A DNA stretch of 64,000 nucleotides from Comamonas terrigena NBRC 13299 (GTDB lineage: Bacteria; Pseudomonadota; Gammaproteobacteria; Burkholderiales; Burkholderiaceae_C): contig NZ_AP019749.1 of the NCBI RefSeq assembly GCF_006740045.1, positions 4,483,001 to 4,547,000 on the forward strand, read 5' to 3'. Made by a program: the position numbers and the translations under genes. This document shows, one piece after another, positions 1 to 10,175 of the stretch. The first letter of the stretch is position 1. Each line of letters starts with the position of its first letter. Under the pieces are notes generated by a model. It saw only the letters and a list, made by a program, of their open reading frames with translations, was not told the DNA's origin and searched no databases.

Positions 1-159
1 CTGCTGCCTCCCACGCTGATTGCCAGCGTGTACGGCATGAACTTCAAGTTCATGCCCGAGCTGGAGTGGGAGTTCGGCTATGGCTATGTGGTGGGGCTGA
101 TGATCCTCAGCGCCGTCGGGCCCATGCTGTACTTCCGCAAGCGCGGCTGGCTCAAGTAA
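1..159 (+). CDS. corA: Magnesium/cobalt transporter CorA, C-terminal fragment (5' end outside window)
   Basis: The last 52 residues of a CorA-family divalent-cation channel. The reading frame is open from base 1 and ends in TAA at 157-159. The fragment holds the family's hallmark YGMN(F) motif, which lies at the end of the pore helix and forms the Mg2+ selectivity loop. It is followed by an acidic loop ([10 protein letters not shown]), a second hydrophobic segment, and a short positively charged tail (YFRKRGWLK) on the cytoplasmic side. This is exactly how CorA proteins end. The start and the large cytoplasmic domain lie to the left of the window. It converges on mtnN with about 140 bp between the two stop codons. 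Confidence 0.93.
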   Translation: MLPPTLIASVYGMNFKFMPELEWEFGYGYVVGLMILSAVGPMLYFRKRGWLK

Positions 160-189
160 AGCGCCCCTGGCACCACCTGTGGCGCCCTG

Positions 190-209
190 CCCCTCCCTCA
201 TGGGAGGGC
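190..209. terminator. Short GC hairpin between corA and mtnN
   Basis: A 7 bp inverted repeat CCCTCCC/GGGAGGG with a TCAT loop lies 31 bp after the corA stop and before the convergent mtnN stop. There is no clear T-run on either side, so it is only a possible terminator. Confidence 0.35.
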
Positions 210-299
210 ACGCCTAGCGTGCGGCGCGGCACGGCGTGTGATCCGCGCACCCGCACCGGGATTCGCGGTGCCGGCACCGCTCCCGCGGCGCACGGCGCA

Positions 300-1049
300 T
301 CACCCCAGCTGCACCCAGTGCTGCACGATCTGCAGCGCGTAGCGGCTGGCCACGGCCTGCACAAAGGCGGGGAAGTCCACATGGGCGCTGTCGTCCGCAC
401 GGTCGGAGATCGTGCGGACGGCGGCAAACGGCACGCCATAGTCGGCGCAGACCTGGGCAATGGCCGCACCTTCCATCTCCACCGCTAGGGGGACATGGCC
501 GGCGGCCTGCAGATCGGCCGTGATCTGGCCGGAGACCGCAGCCGAGACGATAAACTGGTCACCGCTGGCCACCAGCCCCGCATGGGCGCGCGGCACGTTG
601 CCGGCCAGCAAGGGCTCGTTCCACGCTGCCGCCTGCGCCACACAGGCCTGTGCGGCCGCCAGCAAACCGGCGCTCAGCACCGCATCACAGGCCAGCGTGG
701 GGGCCGCATAGCCGGGCACCTGCCAGCGGGGGAACAGCGGGCGCACGTCCATGTCGTGCTGCAGAAACTGCTGGGCCACCACCACATCGCCCACCTGCAC
801 GCCCGCCCCCACCCCACCGGCCACGCCGGTGAACAGCAGCTGCTGGGCGCCAAAGCCTTCCATCACGGCCGTGGCCGTGGTGGCTGCGGCCACCTTGCCG
901 ATGCCGGTCAGCCCCAGCACCACGCTGCGGCCGTGCAACCGGCCCAGGGTGAAATCCCGTCCGGCGCGGCGCACGGTCCGGGCATCCGTCAGCAGGTGCT
1001 GCAGACCATATTGTTCTTCGGGCAGGGCGCTGAGGATGGCAAGGGCCAT
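300..1049 (-). CDS. mtnN: 5'-methylthioadenosine/S-adenosylhomocysteine nucleosidase
   Basis: Cleaves the glycosidic bond of methylthioadenosine and S-adenosylhomocysteine, clearing inhibitors of methylation and polyamine synthesis and producing the precursor of AI-2. The 249-residue protein is slightly longer than the usual 230-235. It begins with the family's ILSALPEE motif, where E12 corresponds to the general acid/base region. It also has the ribose-binding VEMEGAA motif and the catalytic-Asp motif ISDRAD near residues 213-218, so all the key residues are present. It is the last gene of a minus-strand series, 149 bp after the aspartate dehydrogenase gene, so co-transcription is uncertain. 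Family assignment is firm. Confidence 0.94.
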   Translation of the reverse strand: MALAILSALPEEQYGLQHLLTDARTVRRAGRDFTLGRLHGRSVVLGLTGIGKVAAATTATAVMEGFGAQQLLFTGVAGGVGAGVQVGDVVVAQQFLQHDMDVRPLFPRWQVPGYAAPTLACDAVLSAGLLAAAQACVAQAAAWNEPLLAGNVPRAHAGLVASGDQFIVSAAVSGQITADLQAAGHVPLAVEMEGAAIAQVCADYGVPFAAVRTISDRADDSAHVDFPAFVQAVASRYALQIVQHWVQLG

Positions 1050-1198
1050 GGCAGTTCTTCACAGGTCAAGTCGGCGGCGCCTGCGCAGCAGGGGCGCAGG
1101 CGCCGCCGGAGTTTCGGGCGCAGCGCACCGGCAGAACCCCGGTGCGGCACAGCCCGCCATTCTCGCCCAGCGGGGGCGTGGCTGCCGGGCGGCGGGTT

Positions 1199-2005
1199 TC
1201 AGATCGCCAGTGGTGCCACGGCGTTGCGCAAGGCCCGCAGCACGCTGAACACCGTCAGCGCCGAGGTCTTGGGATTGGCCGCCAGCGGCTGGCCCGCCAG
1301 CTCCAGCGACAACCGCCCGAACGCCCCCTGGGCGGCAATCTGGTGCCGGTTCTCGCTGCACTGCGGATCGGCCACCAGCCGGACCTCGGTGTCGTCCAGC
1401 CCCAGGCCGGCCAGGGCCACGGTGGCGGCCACATTGGCATTGCGCGGGTACTGCTGCGCAGCCTCGCGCGCGCTGCCCTGGAAGAAACAGAACGGTGCCG
1501 TCAGCGCCGCCAGATCGCACACCGTCTCGGCCGGCGTGCCCTTCCAGGCCGCTGCCGGTTTGGTGCCGGTGTAGGTCACCTGCGCCAGCCCCCCTTCGCG
1601 GGCCGCGGCCAGTGCGTCGATGGCACCGATGGCACCGGGCAGCAGCTGCACGCGTGTGCCCCCCTGCCGGGCCGCATCGGCCAGCTCTTCCACCAGACCG
1701 GGCGCCGCCAGCGCGCCGACCGACACCACCAGACAGGGAATGCCACGCCGCAGCGCCGGCAGCACATGGGTGGCAATGGCACTGTGGCCGGCACATTCCA
1801 CCAGCAGATCGGGCCGTGCATCCTCCGGCAGCGCCTGCAGCAGCTGGGCGCCGGGCACATGCTGCGCCAGCCAGTCCACCACGTCGGGACGCGGCTGGCG
1901 GGCCAGCACCCAGTCCACCCGCAGGCCCTGCAGGCCGGACAGCTGCGGCAGGCGCTGCAGCACTTCACTGCCGATGGCGCCGCAGCCCACCAGGGCAATG
2001 CGCAT
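1199..2005 (-). CDS. L-aspartate dehydrogenase
   Basis: Predicted NAD(P)-dependent aspartate dehydrogenase. In other organisms this family (NadX type) converts aspartate to iminoaspartate for NAD synthesis or catabolises aspartate. The chosen start gives 268 residues, the normal family length, and places the Rossmann motif GCGAIG at residues 7-12. Further family motifs are the VVSVGALA segment, the PGAIGAIDAL segment and the YPRNANVAAT stretch holding substrate- and cofactor-contacting residues. Upstream in-frame ATGs at 2062 and 2092 would add 19 or 29 poorly conserved Pro/Ala-rich residues. The bases before 2005 are pyrimidine-rich with no Shine-Dalgarno, so 2062 remains possible. No nadA or nadC is nearby. 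Confidence 0.88.
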   Translation of the reverse strand: MRIALVGCGAIGSEVLQRLPQLSGLQGLRVDWVLARQPRPDVVDWLAQHVPGAQLLQALPEDARPDLLVECAGHSAIATHVLPALRRGIPCLVVSVGALAAPGLVEELADAARQGGTRVQLLPGAIGAIDALAAAREGGLAQVTYTGTKPAAAWKGTPAETVCDLAALTAPFCFFQGSAREAAQQYPRNANVAATVALAGLGLDDTEVRLVADPQCSENRHQIAAQGAFGRLSLELAGQPLAANPKTSALTVFSVLRALRNAVAPLAI

Positions 2006-2174
2006 GAAAGACGGAGGGGGAGGCTGCCGGGGTGCAGCAGCAAGGGGTGTGGAGGTCTGCATGGCGCTCAAGCGTACGCGATGGGACAGCACCTGACCGC
2101 CAGCGCCATGAAAAAAGGGAGCGCGAACGCTCCCCGGGTGGTGTGACCGCCCGCGTGGTGCGGGCAGATGGCCG

Positions 2175-3878
2175 TCAGGCCGCGACGGCAGCCGCCGGCG
2201 TGCTGTCGCGCAGCTCGCGGCGCAGGATCTTGCCCACCGGGGTCTTGGGCAGTTCGGTGCGGAACTCGATCACCTTGGGGCGCTTGTAGCCGGTCAGGTT
2301 TTCCTTGCAGAACTCGCGCAGCCGGGCCTCGGTCAGGCTGTCGTCCTTGCGCACCACCACCAGCTTCACGGCTTCGCCGGAGCTGGCATCGGGCACGCCC
2401 ACCACCGCGCACTCCAGCACGCCGGGGCAGGTGGCCACCACATCTTCCACCTCGTTGGGATAGACGTTGAAGCCGCTGACCAGCACCATGTCCTTTTTGC
2501 GGTCCACGATCTTGAAGTAGCCGCGTGCGTCCATCACACCGATGTCGCCGGTCAGGAAATAGCCATCTGCCGTGGTGACCTTGGCGGTTTCATCCGGACG
2601 CTGCCAGTAGCCGGCCATGACCTGCGGGCCCTTGACGGCGATCTCGCCGGTCTTGCCCAGCTCGGTGACGGTCTGTCCGCCTTCGTCCACCAGCTTCACA
2701 TAGGTGCTGGGCTTGGGCACCCCGATGCTGCCGGTGAACTCCTTGGCCGTAACCGGGTTGCAGCTGACCACGGGGCTGGTTTCCGACAGGCCATAGCCTT
2801 CGACGATGGGGCAGCCGGTCTTTTCCAGCCACAGCTTGGCCACAGCGCCCTGCACGGCCATGCCGCCCCCGACCGAGACCTTCAGGTGGCTCCAGTCCAC
2901 GCTGTTGAAGTCCGGGTGATGGGCCAGCCCGTTGAACAAGGTGTTCACCGCCGGGAAGTTGTGGAAGACCTCGCCCTGCAGGTCCTTGAACACCGCTTTC
3001 AGGTCGCGCGGATTGGCGATCAGGATGTTGCGCCCGCCGGTGTGCATGGCCAGCATCATGTTCACCGTGAACGCGAAGATATGGTAGAGCGGCAGCGCGC
3101 AGATGCTGGTGACCTGCTCGCCCGTCTTGCGGATGTCCTGCAGCACCGGGTTGAACCAGGCTTCGCACTGCAGCGTATTGGCGATGATGTTGCGATGCAG
3201 CAGCACCGCACCCTTGCTGACGCCGGTGGTGCCGCCGGTGTACTGCAGCACGGCAATGTCCTCGGACCCCACCGCCACCGGCACAAAGCGGCGGCTGCGG
3301 CCCTGGGCCACGGCGGTCTTGTAGCCCACGGCGCCGGGCAGCTGGAACGGGGGCACCAGCTTCTTGACCTTGCGCACCACATAGTTGACCAGCAAGCCCT
3401 TGAGGCCCAGCTCATCGCCCATGCTGCACAGCACCACATGCTGCACCGGCGTCTGGGCGATGCACTGCTGCAGCGTGTGGGCGAAGTTTTCGATGATGAC
3501 GATGGCCTTGGCGCCGGAGTCCTTGAGCTGGTGCTCCAGCTCGCGGGCGGTGTAGAGCGGGTTGACGTTCACCACCACATAGCCGGCGCGCAGAATGGCA
3601 GCCACGGCCACCGGGTACTGCGGCACATTGGGCATCATGATGGCCACGCGGTCGCCCTTTTCCAGGCCCAGCGACTGCAGGTAGGCGGCAAACGCCTGGC
3701 TTTGCCGGTCCACATGGCCGAACGGAATGTTCTTGCCCATATAGGTGTAGGCCGTGCGATCGGCATAGGCCTTGAAGGCCTGTTCCATCAGCGCCACCAG
3801 CGAGGTGTAGCGCGAAGGGTCGATATCTGTTGGCACGCCTTCGGGATAGGCTGCCAGCCATGGACGCTCTGTCGTCAT
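2175..3878 (-). CDS. fadD: Long-chain fatty-acid--CoA ligase
   Basis: ATP-dependent acyl-CoA synthetase that activates fatty acids for beta-oxidation. The 567-residue length is typical of FadD. AMP-forming motifs are complete: P-loop YTGGTTG at 213-219, YGLSETSP at 362-369, TGDIG at 443-447, and the conserved C-terminal lysine of PVGK near residue 550. The start at 3878 is preceded by GGAG about 9 bases upstream. The open frame continues further upstream (to 4277), but that part overlaps the aldolase terminator and looks non-coding. A perfect 19 bp palindrome lies 82 bp upstream of the start and is a candidate operator. No other beta-oxidation genes are adjacent. Confidence 0.95.
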   Translation of the reverse strand: MTTERPWLAAYPEGVPTDIDPSRYTSLVALMEQAFKAYADRTAYTYMGKNIPFGHVDRQSQAFAAYLQSLGLEKGDRVAIMMPNVPQYPVAVAAILRAGYVVVNVNPLYTARELEHQLKDSGAKAIVIIENFAHTLQQCIAQTPVQHVVLCSMGDELGLKGLLVNYVVRKVKKLVPPFQLPGAVGYKTAVAQGRSRRFVPVAVGSEDIAVLQYTGGTTGVSKGAVLLHRNIIANTLQCEAWFNPVLQDIRKTGEQVTSICALPLYHIFAFTVNMMLAMHTGGRNILIANPRDLKAVFKDLQGEVFHNFPAVNTLFNGLAHHPDFNSVDWSHLKVSVGGGMAVQGAVAKLWLEKTGCPIVEGYGLSETSPVVSCNPVTAKEFTGSIGVPKPSTYVKLVDEGGQTVTELGKTGEIAVKGPQVMAGYWQRPDETAKVTTADGYFLTGDIGVMDARGYFKIVDRKKDMVLVSGFNVYPNEVEDVVATCPGVLECAVVGVPDASSGEAVKLVVVRKDDSLTEARLREFCKENLTGYKRPKVIEFRTELPKTPVGKILRRELRDSTPAAAVAA

Positions 3879-3959
3879 GCCCGGGGTCTCCACTCTGTAT
3901 TGTTCTAACGCGATCCCCCATTCTGATAAAAAGCACGGCCGTTCGGTACTTGTGGTTAC

Positions 3960-3978
3960 CCTAGGGTGCAACCCTAGG
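3960..3978. promoter_or_regulatory. Perfect 19 bp palindrome upstream of fadD (candidate operator)
   Basis: Two 8 bp arms, CCTAGGGT and ACCCTAGG, separated by 3 bases form a perfect inverted repeat. It lies 82-100 bp upstream of the fadD start, between that gene and the aldolase terminator. Each arm also contains the self-complementary CCTAGG, so the site reads as two direct copies of ACCCTAGG 13 bp apart. This geometry suits a dimeric repressor or activator. I do not recognise the regulator. A single 9-base copy of the half-site (AACCCTAGG) occurs again at 51504-51512 upstream of the cycA-like permease, but a 9-mer repeat in 64 kb is expected about once by chance. Confidence 0.5.
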
Positions 3979-4017
3979 CGCTGCATGCCGCCACCTCTTG
4001 GCCCCGGCTGCAGGCGC

Positions 4018-4047
4018 AAAAAAACCCGCAGGCTTGCGCACTGCGGG
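4018..4047 (-). terminator. Rho-independent terminator of fba
   Basis: Read on the minus strand: stem CCCGCAG/CTGCGGG with a 9-base loop, followed by seven T. It lies about 65 bp after the fba stop and separates fba from fadD, so fadD must have its own promoter. Confidence 0.85.
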
Positions 4048-4110
4048 TGGGTGGGTGCCGGACTTGCCGCGCTACAGCCTGTAGCGCCGGCAGCCATCAC
4101 CAGGGCCGGT

Positions 4111-5175
4111 TTACTTGACCAGCTGGGCCAGATCGCCTGCGGCGTACTTCTTGGCCATCTGTTCCAGGCTGTAGCCCTTGATCTTGGCGCCTTGGCCTTC
4201 GCAGCCGAACTCGATGTAACGGGCCTTGCAGACCTGCTTGGCGGCTTCGCGGGCCGGCTTGAGCCATTCGCGGGCATCGAACTTGTCGGGGTTCTCGGCC
4301 AGGAACTTGCGCACCGCGCCGGTCATGGCCAGACGGATGTCGGTGTCGATGTTGATCTTGCGCACGCCGTATTTGATGGCTTCCTGGATTTCCTCGACGG
4401 GCACGCCGTAGGTTTCCTTCATCTTGCCGCCGTACTGGTTGATGATGGCCAGCAGTTCCTGGGGCACCGACGACGAGCCGTGCATCACCAGATGGGTGTT
4501 GGGGATGCGGGCGTGGATTTCCTTGACGCGGCTGATGGCCAGGATGTCGCCTGTGGGCTTGCGGCTGAACTTGTAGGCGCCGTGGCTGGTGCCGATGGCG
4601 ATCGCCAGCGCATCCAGCTGGGTGGCCTTCACGAACACGGCTGCTTCCTCGGGGTCGGTCAGCATCTGGCTGTGGTCCAGCTTGCCGACGGCGCCGATGC
4701 CGTCTTCCTCACCGGCGTCGCCGGTTTCCAGGTTGCCCAGGCAGCCCAGCTCGCCTTCCACGGTGGCGCCGATCTGGTGGGCCATGGCCACCACCTTCTG
4801 GGTCACGTCGACGTTGTAGTCGAAGGACGAGGGGGTCTTGCCGTCGCTCATCAGCGAGCCGTCCATCATCACCGAGCCGAAGCCCAGGTTCAGCGCGCCC
4901 TGGCAGATTTCGGGGGTGGTGCCATGGTCCTGGTGCATCACCAGGGGAATGTGGGGGTACTGCTCGGCAGCGGCCTGGATCAGGTGCTTGATGAAGGGCT
5001 CACCGGCGTACTTGCGGGCGCCAGCGCTGGCTTGCAGGATCACGGGCGCGCCGACTTCGTCAGCCGCCGACATCACGGCCTGGACCTGTTCCAGGTTGTT
5101 CACGTTGAAGGCGGGGATGCCATAGCCGTTTTCAGCGGCATGGTCGAGCATTTCGCGCATCGAGATCAAAGGCAT
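4111..5175 (-). CDS. fba: Class II fructose-bisphosphate aldolase
   Basis: Zinc-dependent aldolase interconverting fructose-1,6-bisphosphate with dihydroxyacetone phosphate and glyceraldehyde-3-phosphate in glycolysis, gluconeogenesis and, in autotrophs, the Calvin cycle. The 354-residue length and sequence fit the CbbA/FbaA type B group. The HQDHG motif at 81-85 supplies the catalytic Asp83 and zinc-ligand His84. A further zinc-ligand histidine sits in LVMHGSSS, and the glycine-rich phosphate-binding KINIDTD segment is present. It lies downstream of pyk with 238 bp between them, and ends at its own terminator. Aldolase beside pyruvate kinase is a common betaproteobacterial arrangement, but the usual purC after it is replaced by fadD. 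Confidence 0.96.
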   Translation of the reverse strand: MPLISMREMLDHAAENGYGIPAFNVNNLEQVQAVMSAADEVGAPVILQASAGARKYAGEPFIKHLIQAAAEQYPHIPLVMHQDHGTTPEICQGALNLGFGSVMMDGSLMSDGKTPSSFDYNVDVTQKVVAMAHQIGATVEGELGCLGNLETGDAGEEDGIGAVGKLDHSQMLTDPEEAAVFVKATQLDALAIAIGTSHGAYKFSRKPTGDILAISRVKEIHARIPNTHLVMHGSSSVPQELLAIINQYGGKMKETYGVPVEEIQEAIKYGVRKINIDTDIRLAMTGAVRKFLAENPDKFDAREWLKPAREAAKQVCKARYIEFGCEGQGAKIKGYSLEQMAKKYAAGDLAQLVK

Positions 5176-5232
5176 GGTCGTGGTTCCGTTAAAAGTGGAT
5201 CAAGGGCACGGTGGCCGCAAGGAAACGTGGCC

Positions 5233-5248
5233 GTAACCACGTGGTAAC
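5233..5248. promoter_or_regulatory. Near-palindrome upstream of fba
   Basis: The 10 bp palindrome ACCACGTGGT is flanked so that the 16-base unit GTAACCACGTGGTAAC is palindromic at all but one pair of positions. It lies 58-73 bp upstream of the fba start, next to the AT-richest part of the pyk-fba gap, where a promoter would be expected. The regulator is unknown and the site could be chance. Confidence 0.35.
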
Positions 5249-5413
5249 CGATCGATTTTAACGATTTGCCCGCACAGTGGCACCGGCAGGGGAAAGGCCG
5301 CGCGGGGTCTCCCTGTCGGACGGTGCCGCCTCCCGGTCCGGCGTGCGGCCAGAAGCCCTGGCAGTGCAGTGCGCCGGAGCGCGGCCCGCAGCCGCAGCGC
5401 CCGGCGCCCCGGT

Positions 5414-6877
<1,464 letters not shown>

Positions 6878-6911
6878 GGATTCCAGCTATCAAAGGGAAA
6901 GGGCCAGGGGA

Positions 6912-7694
6912 TCAGGTCAGCCCATGGGACAGTGCCAGGGCCAGGGTATGGGCCACTATGGCCGCTCCCAGCCCGTGGCGCCAGTAGATGTAACCCGCCA
7001 GCAGGCCGAAGACGGTGTGGTTCAGCAGCACATAGGCCAGCAGCTCCGGGGAGAGCCCGCCCATCAGCGCCATGGCCGCAGGCAAATTGGACGCGGCACC
7101 CAGCAGGGCCGCCAGCGCGATGACCGTCCACACCAGCCCGCTGCGGGGAGCGCCGCCGCGCGGCTGCAGCATGCGCCACAGGGCGAACAGCAGCACGCTC
7201 ATCATGCCCCAGCGCACCAGCAGCTCTTCGGCCACGCCGCTGTACAGCAGCTTGATCCACAGCGGCAAGGCCTGCACCGGGTCGCCCGGCGCCAGCGCAT
7301 CCGGGGTGAGCTGGGCCAGCGTGACCATCCAGGCCGCCCCCATCACGCCGCCGGCCACGCCGGGCAACCACATCTGCTGCAGCGCCGTCACCGGCCGGCC
7401 GCGCCGCTGCACCAGGGAGCCCAGCATGGGCGCGCCCAGACCGACCCGCGGGGACAGCCAGGCGCCAAAGAACACGGCCGCCGCCAGCAGCAGCAGGCTC
7501 TGCACGCTGCCCATCACCGGCAGGGCCCAGCCCGGCAGGTGGCCGCTGGGCAGGCGCTGGCCCACCTGCCAGGCCATGCCGACCACACCGGGCAGGCCCA
7601 GCAGCCACAGCAGCAGGCTCAGCCGCAGCGGCTGGCGCAGTTCCTCGGCGGGCAGGGAAGCAGGAGCGTCGTCGTCGGAGGCGGGGTCCATCAT
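6912..7694 (-). CDS. CPBP-family intramembrane metalloprotease (CAAX protease/Abi-like)
   Basis: A 260-residue polytopic membrane protein of the CPBP family, related to eukaryotic CAAX-prenyl endopeptidase Rce1. Seen in the sequence: about six or seven hydrophobic segments, the EExxxR motif at E156-E157-R161 inside a helix, a second motif with N225-H226, and a third histidine at 249. These are the four conserved active-site positions of the family. Bacterial members act as membrane proteases in processing or protein secretion, and some are bacteriocin-immunity factors. The substrate here is unknown. It lies 47 bp after pepP and 34 bp before pyk, so it may be read in a run with these housekeeping genes. 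Confidence 0.88.
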   Translation of the reverse strand: MMDPASDDDAPASLPAEELRQPLRLSLLLWLLGLPGVVGMAWQVGQRLPSGHLPGWALPVMGSVQSLLLLAAAVFFGAWLSPRVGLGAPMLGSLVQRRGRPVTALQQMWLPGVAGGVMGAAWMVTLAQLTPDALAPGDPVQALPLWIKLLYSGVAEELLVRWGMMSVLLFALWRMLQPRGGAPRSGLVWTVIALAALLGAASNLPAAMALMGGLSPELLAYVLLNHTVFGLLAGYIYWRHGLGAAIVAHTLALALSHGLT

Positions 7695-7741
7695 GGCGAC
7701 TGGCAGGGCAGGCGGGTGGGAGGAGCGAACACGGAACGGTC

Positions 7742-9124
7742 TCAGGCGCGCATCAGCGCTTCGATGTCATCGGGCTCGACCGGCACGCCGCGCGTCAGCA
7801 GCTCGCAGTCACCGTCGGTGACCACGGCATCGTCTTCGATCCGGATGCCGATGTGGTGGAACTGCTCTGGCACGCCGGGCGCCGGGCGCACATAGATACC
7901 GGGCTCGATGGTGGTCACCATGCCGGGGTGCAGGATGCGGCTGGGGCGGTTGGTGATGGTCTCGCCCGACAGCGGATCCTTGCGTTGGCTGGACTGCCCC
8001 AGCTCGCTGGCCTCCACATAGCTGCCGCAGTCGTGCACATCCATGCCCAGCCAGTGGCCGGTGCGGTGCATGTAGAACTGGAAATAAGCGCGCGCATCGA
8101 TCACATCCTGGGCGGTACCGTAGGTGGACTTGTCCAGCAGCCCCAGATCCAGCATGCCCTGGGCCAGCACAGCCACGGTGGCATCGTGCGGATCGTTGAA
8201 GCGCCGGCCGGCACGGGTCACGGCAATGGCGGCTTTCTGGCTTTCCAGCACCAGCTCGTACAGCGCGCGCTGGGGACCGGTGAAGCGGCCATCGGCCGGG
8301 AAGGTGCGGGTGATGTCGCTGGCATAGCTGTCCAGCTCGCAACCGGCATCGATCAGCACCAGCTCGCCGGCACGCACCGGCGTATTGCCGGCGCGGTAGT
8401 GCAGCACACAGGCATTGGCACCTGCCGCGACGATGGAGTCATACGCCACGCCCTGGGCGCCGCCCTGGCGGAATTCGTGCAGCAGCTCGGCATCCAGGTG
8501 GTATTCGCGGCAGTCCTCGCCGGCACGCAGCATGCGGGCCGAGCGCTGCATGGCACGCACATGGGCGCGGGCGCTGATCACGCCGGCGCGGCGCATCACA
8601 TCCAGCTCATAGGCATCCTTGACCAGGCGCATGTCATCCAGCAGCGCACAGACATCGCCCTGCGCCGTGGGGCACAGCGCACCATAGCGGGAGCGGGCGC
8701 GCACGGCGGTGAGCCAGCCTTCCACCTGGGCGGCCAGGCCCTCGTGCGTGGCAAACGGGTACCAGACGCGCTCCTGGTTCTCCAGCAGGCGCGGCAGGCG
8801 GCTGCCCAGCTCCGTGACGGGATAGGCGGCATCCACTCCCAGGCTGGCCACGGCGGCTTCCGGGCCCAGGCGGTAGCCGTCCCAGATCTCGCGCTCCAGG
8901 TCCTTGGGCTGGCAGAACAGCGTGCTGCTGCCGTCGGCCGCCAGCACCAGCGTGGCCTGGGGTTCGGTGAAGCCGGTCAGGTAGTAGAAATAGCTGTCGT
9001 GCCGATAGAGGTAGCTGTTGTCGCGGTTGCGCCCCCGCTCCGGCGCAGTGGGAATGATGGCAATGCCACCGGCGCCCAGTTGGGCAGCCAGGCGCGCGCG
9101 GCGTTGGGCGTAAACAGAGGTCAT
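7742..9124 (-). CDS. pepP: Xaa-Pro aminopeptidase (aminopeptidase P)
   Basis: A 461-residue cytosolic metallopeptidase that removes N-terminal residues preceding proline. The N-terminal creatinase-like domain (about 1-170) precedes a pita-bread catalytic domain. All five dinuclear-metal ligands can be placed: D259, D270, H357, E407 and E430. The family's HRTGHWLGMDVHD and TTIEPGIY motifs surround them. The ATG at 9124 gives the usual start with a Q-R-R-R-A-rich helix. The upstream in-frame extension to 9229 is not conserved-looking. No Shine-Dalgarno is evident. In many proteobacteria pepP sits with ubiH/visC, but here its neighbours are a TauE-type permease and a CPBP protease. Confidence 0.95.
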   Translation of the reverse strand: MTSVYAQRRARLAAQLGAGGIAIIPTAPERGRNRDNSYLYRHDSYFYYLTGFTEPQATLVLAADGSSTLFCQPKDLEREIWDGYRLGPEAAVASLGVDAAYPVTELGSRLPRLLENQERVWYPFATHEGLAAQVEGWLTAVRARSRYGALCPTAQGDVCALLDDMRLVKDAYELDVMRRAGVISARAHVRAMQRSARMLRAGEDCREYHLDAELLHEFRQGGAQGVAYDSIVAAGANACVLHYRAGNTPVRAGELVLIDAGCELDSYASDITRTFPADGRFTGPQRALYELVLESQKAAIAVTRAGRRFNDPHDATVAVLAQGMLDLGLLDKSTYGTAQDVIDARAYFQFYMHRTGHWLGMDVHDCGSYVEASELGQSSQRKDPLSGETITNRPSRILHPGMVTTIEPGIYVRPAPGVPEQFHHIGIRIEDDAVVTDGDCELLTRGVPVEPDDIEALMRA

Positions 9125-9286
9125 GGCAGCTATCGTAGCGCTGCCGCGACCCGCTGCACGCCAGATGGCCGCCCGGAGGCCGCCAGGGGCCGAAATTTGT
9201 GGCGCCGCCCCCACCCGCCACCCGCACAACGGATGCCCGCCGGGATCAGCAGGTGCCGGAAGCGGCCCTCGAAAGCCCGCCGGGGC

Positions 9287-10033
9287 TCACGCCAGCAGCA
9301 TGCTCACCCCGGCCACCAGCAGCAGGCTGCAGACCATCCACTGCAGTACCCGGGTGGACAGCGGCGGCGGGTATTTGGCCAGCAGCCAGGTGACGCCGGC
9401 GACCACCGGCACGGCCACGGCCGCCGTGAACAGCGACGACCAGCGCAATCCGCCCGAAGGAATGACGATGCCCAGACGCAGCACGGTGTTGGCCAGGAAC
9501 ATCACCAGCAGGCACTGGCGCACCAGGGCCGCCGGCAGCGGCTGGCGGTACAGGTGGTAGACCATGGGCGGCCCGGAGGTGGAAAACAGCCCGCCCAGCA
9601 GGCCGGACAGACCGCCCGCCACCCACATGGAGCCCGGCCCTGACAGCGTGGCGCGCTGGCTTTTCTGCAACAGCAGCACGATGGCGCAGGCAATGATGGT
9701 CACACCCAGCAGCATGCGCAGCACATTCACCAGATCGCCGCTGAGCCAGTGCAGCAGCGCCAGCCCGCCCACCACGCCGATCAGGCTGCTGGCCAGAATC
9801 GGTTTGAGCATGTCCCAGCGCGGCTGGAACGGGTGGCTGCGCAGGTACACCACGCCGTTGACCAGGGACAGCAGCCCTGCGACGTTGGCCGCATCGGCAA
9901 TCGGCATCAGGTGCAGGGCACCGGCCATGCCGACAAAAATCAGCCCGAAGGCGAAACCGGTGAGGTTCTGGCAGGCCGACGCCACGACCACCACCGCTAT
10001 CAACCACCCGTAGGTGCTCCAATCCACATCCAT
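9287..10033 (-). CDS. TauE/SafE (TSUP) family membrane permease
   Basis: A 248-residue membrane protein with about eight hydrophobic segments arranged as two repeats. Each repeat begins with the family's glycine-rich motif: QNLTGFAFGLIF near residues 22-33, and GGLSGLLGGLFSTSGPP near residues 138-154. TSUP proteins export or import sulfur-containing and other small anions such as sulfite, sulfoacetate or taurine breakdown products. No sulfur-metabolism gene is adjacent, so the substrate cannot be inferred. It lies between murU and pepP on the same strand with gaps of about 140 and 160 bp. Confidence 0.88.
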   Translation of the reverse strand: MDVDWSTYGWLIAVVVVASACQNLTGFAFGLIFVGMAGALHLMPIADAANVAGLLSLVNGVVYLRSHPFQPRWDMLKPILASSLIGVVGGLALLHWLSGDLVNVLRMLLGVTIIACAIVLLLQKSQRATLSGPGSMWVAGGLSGLLGGLFSTSGPPMVYHLYRQPLPAALVRQCLLVMFLANTVLRLGIVIPSGGLRWSSLFTAAVAVPVVAGVTWLLAKYPPPLSTRVLQWMVCSLLLVAGVSMLLA

Positions 10034-10175
10034 ATGCCTGTCCGTTGGCGGCGCTTGCCCCGGCCACCCATGGGGAATTCAACTAAAACAGGAGCTGCCT
10101 GCGATACCAGGCCGGCACATTGCACCACTTTTATTACGCCAACGTTTGCGGCGTCAGCGACAGGAGCTCTGCCTT

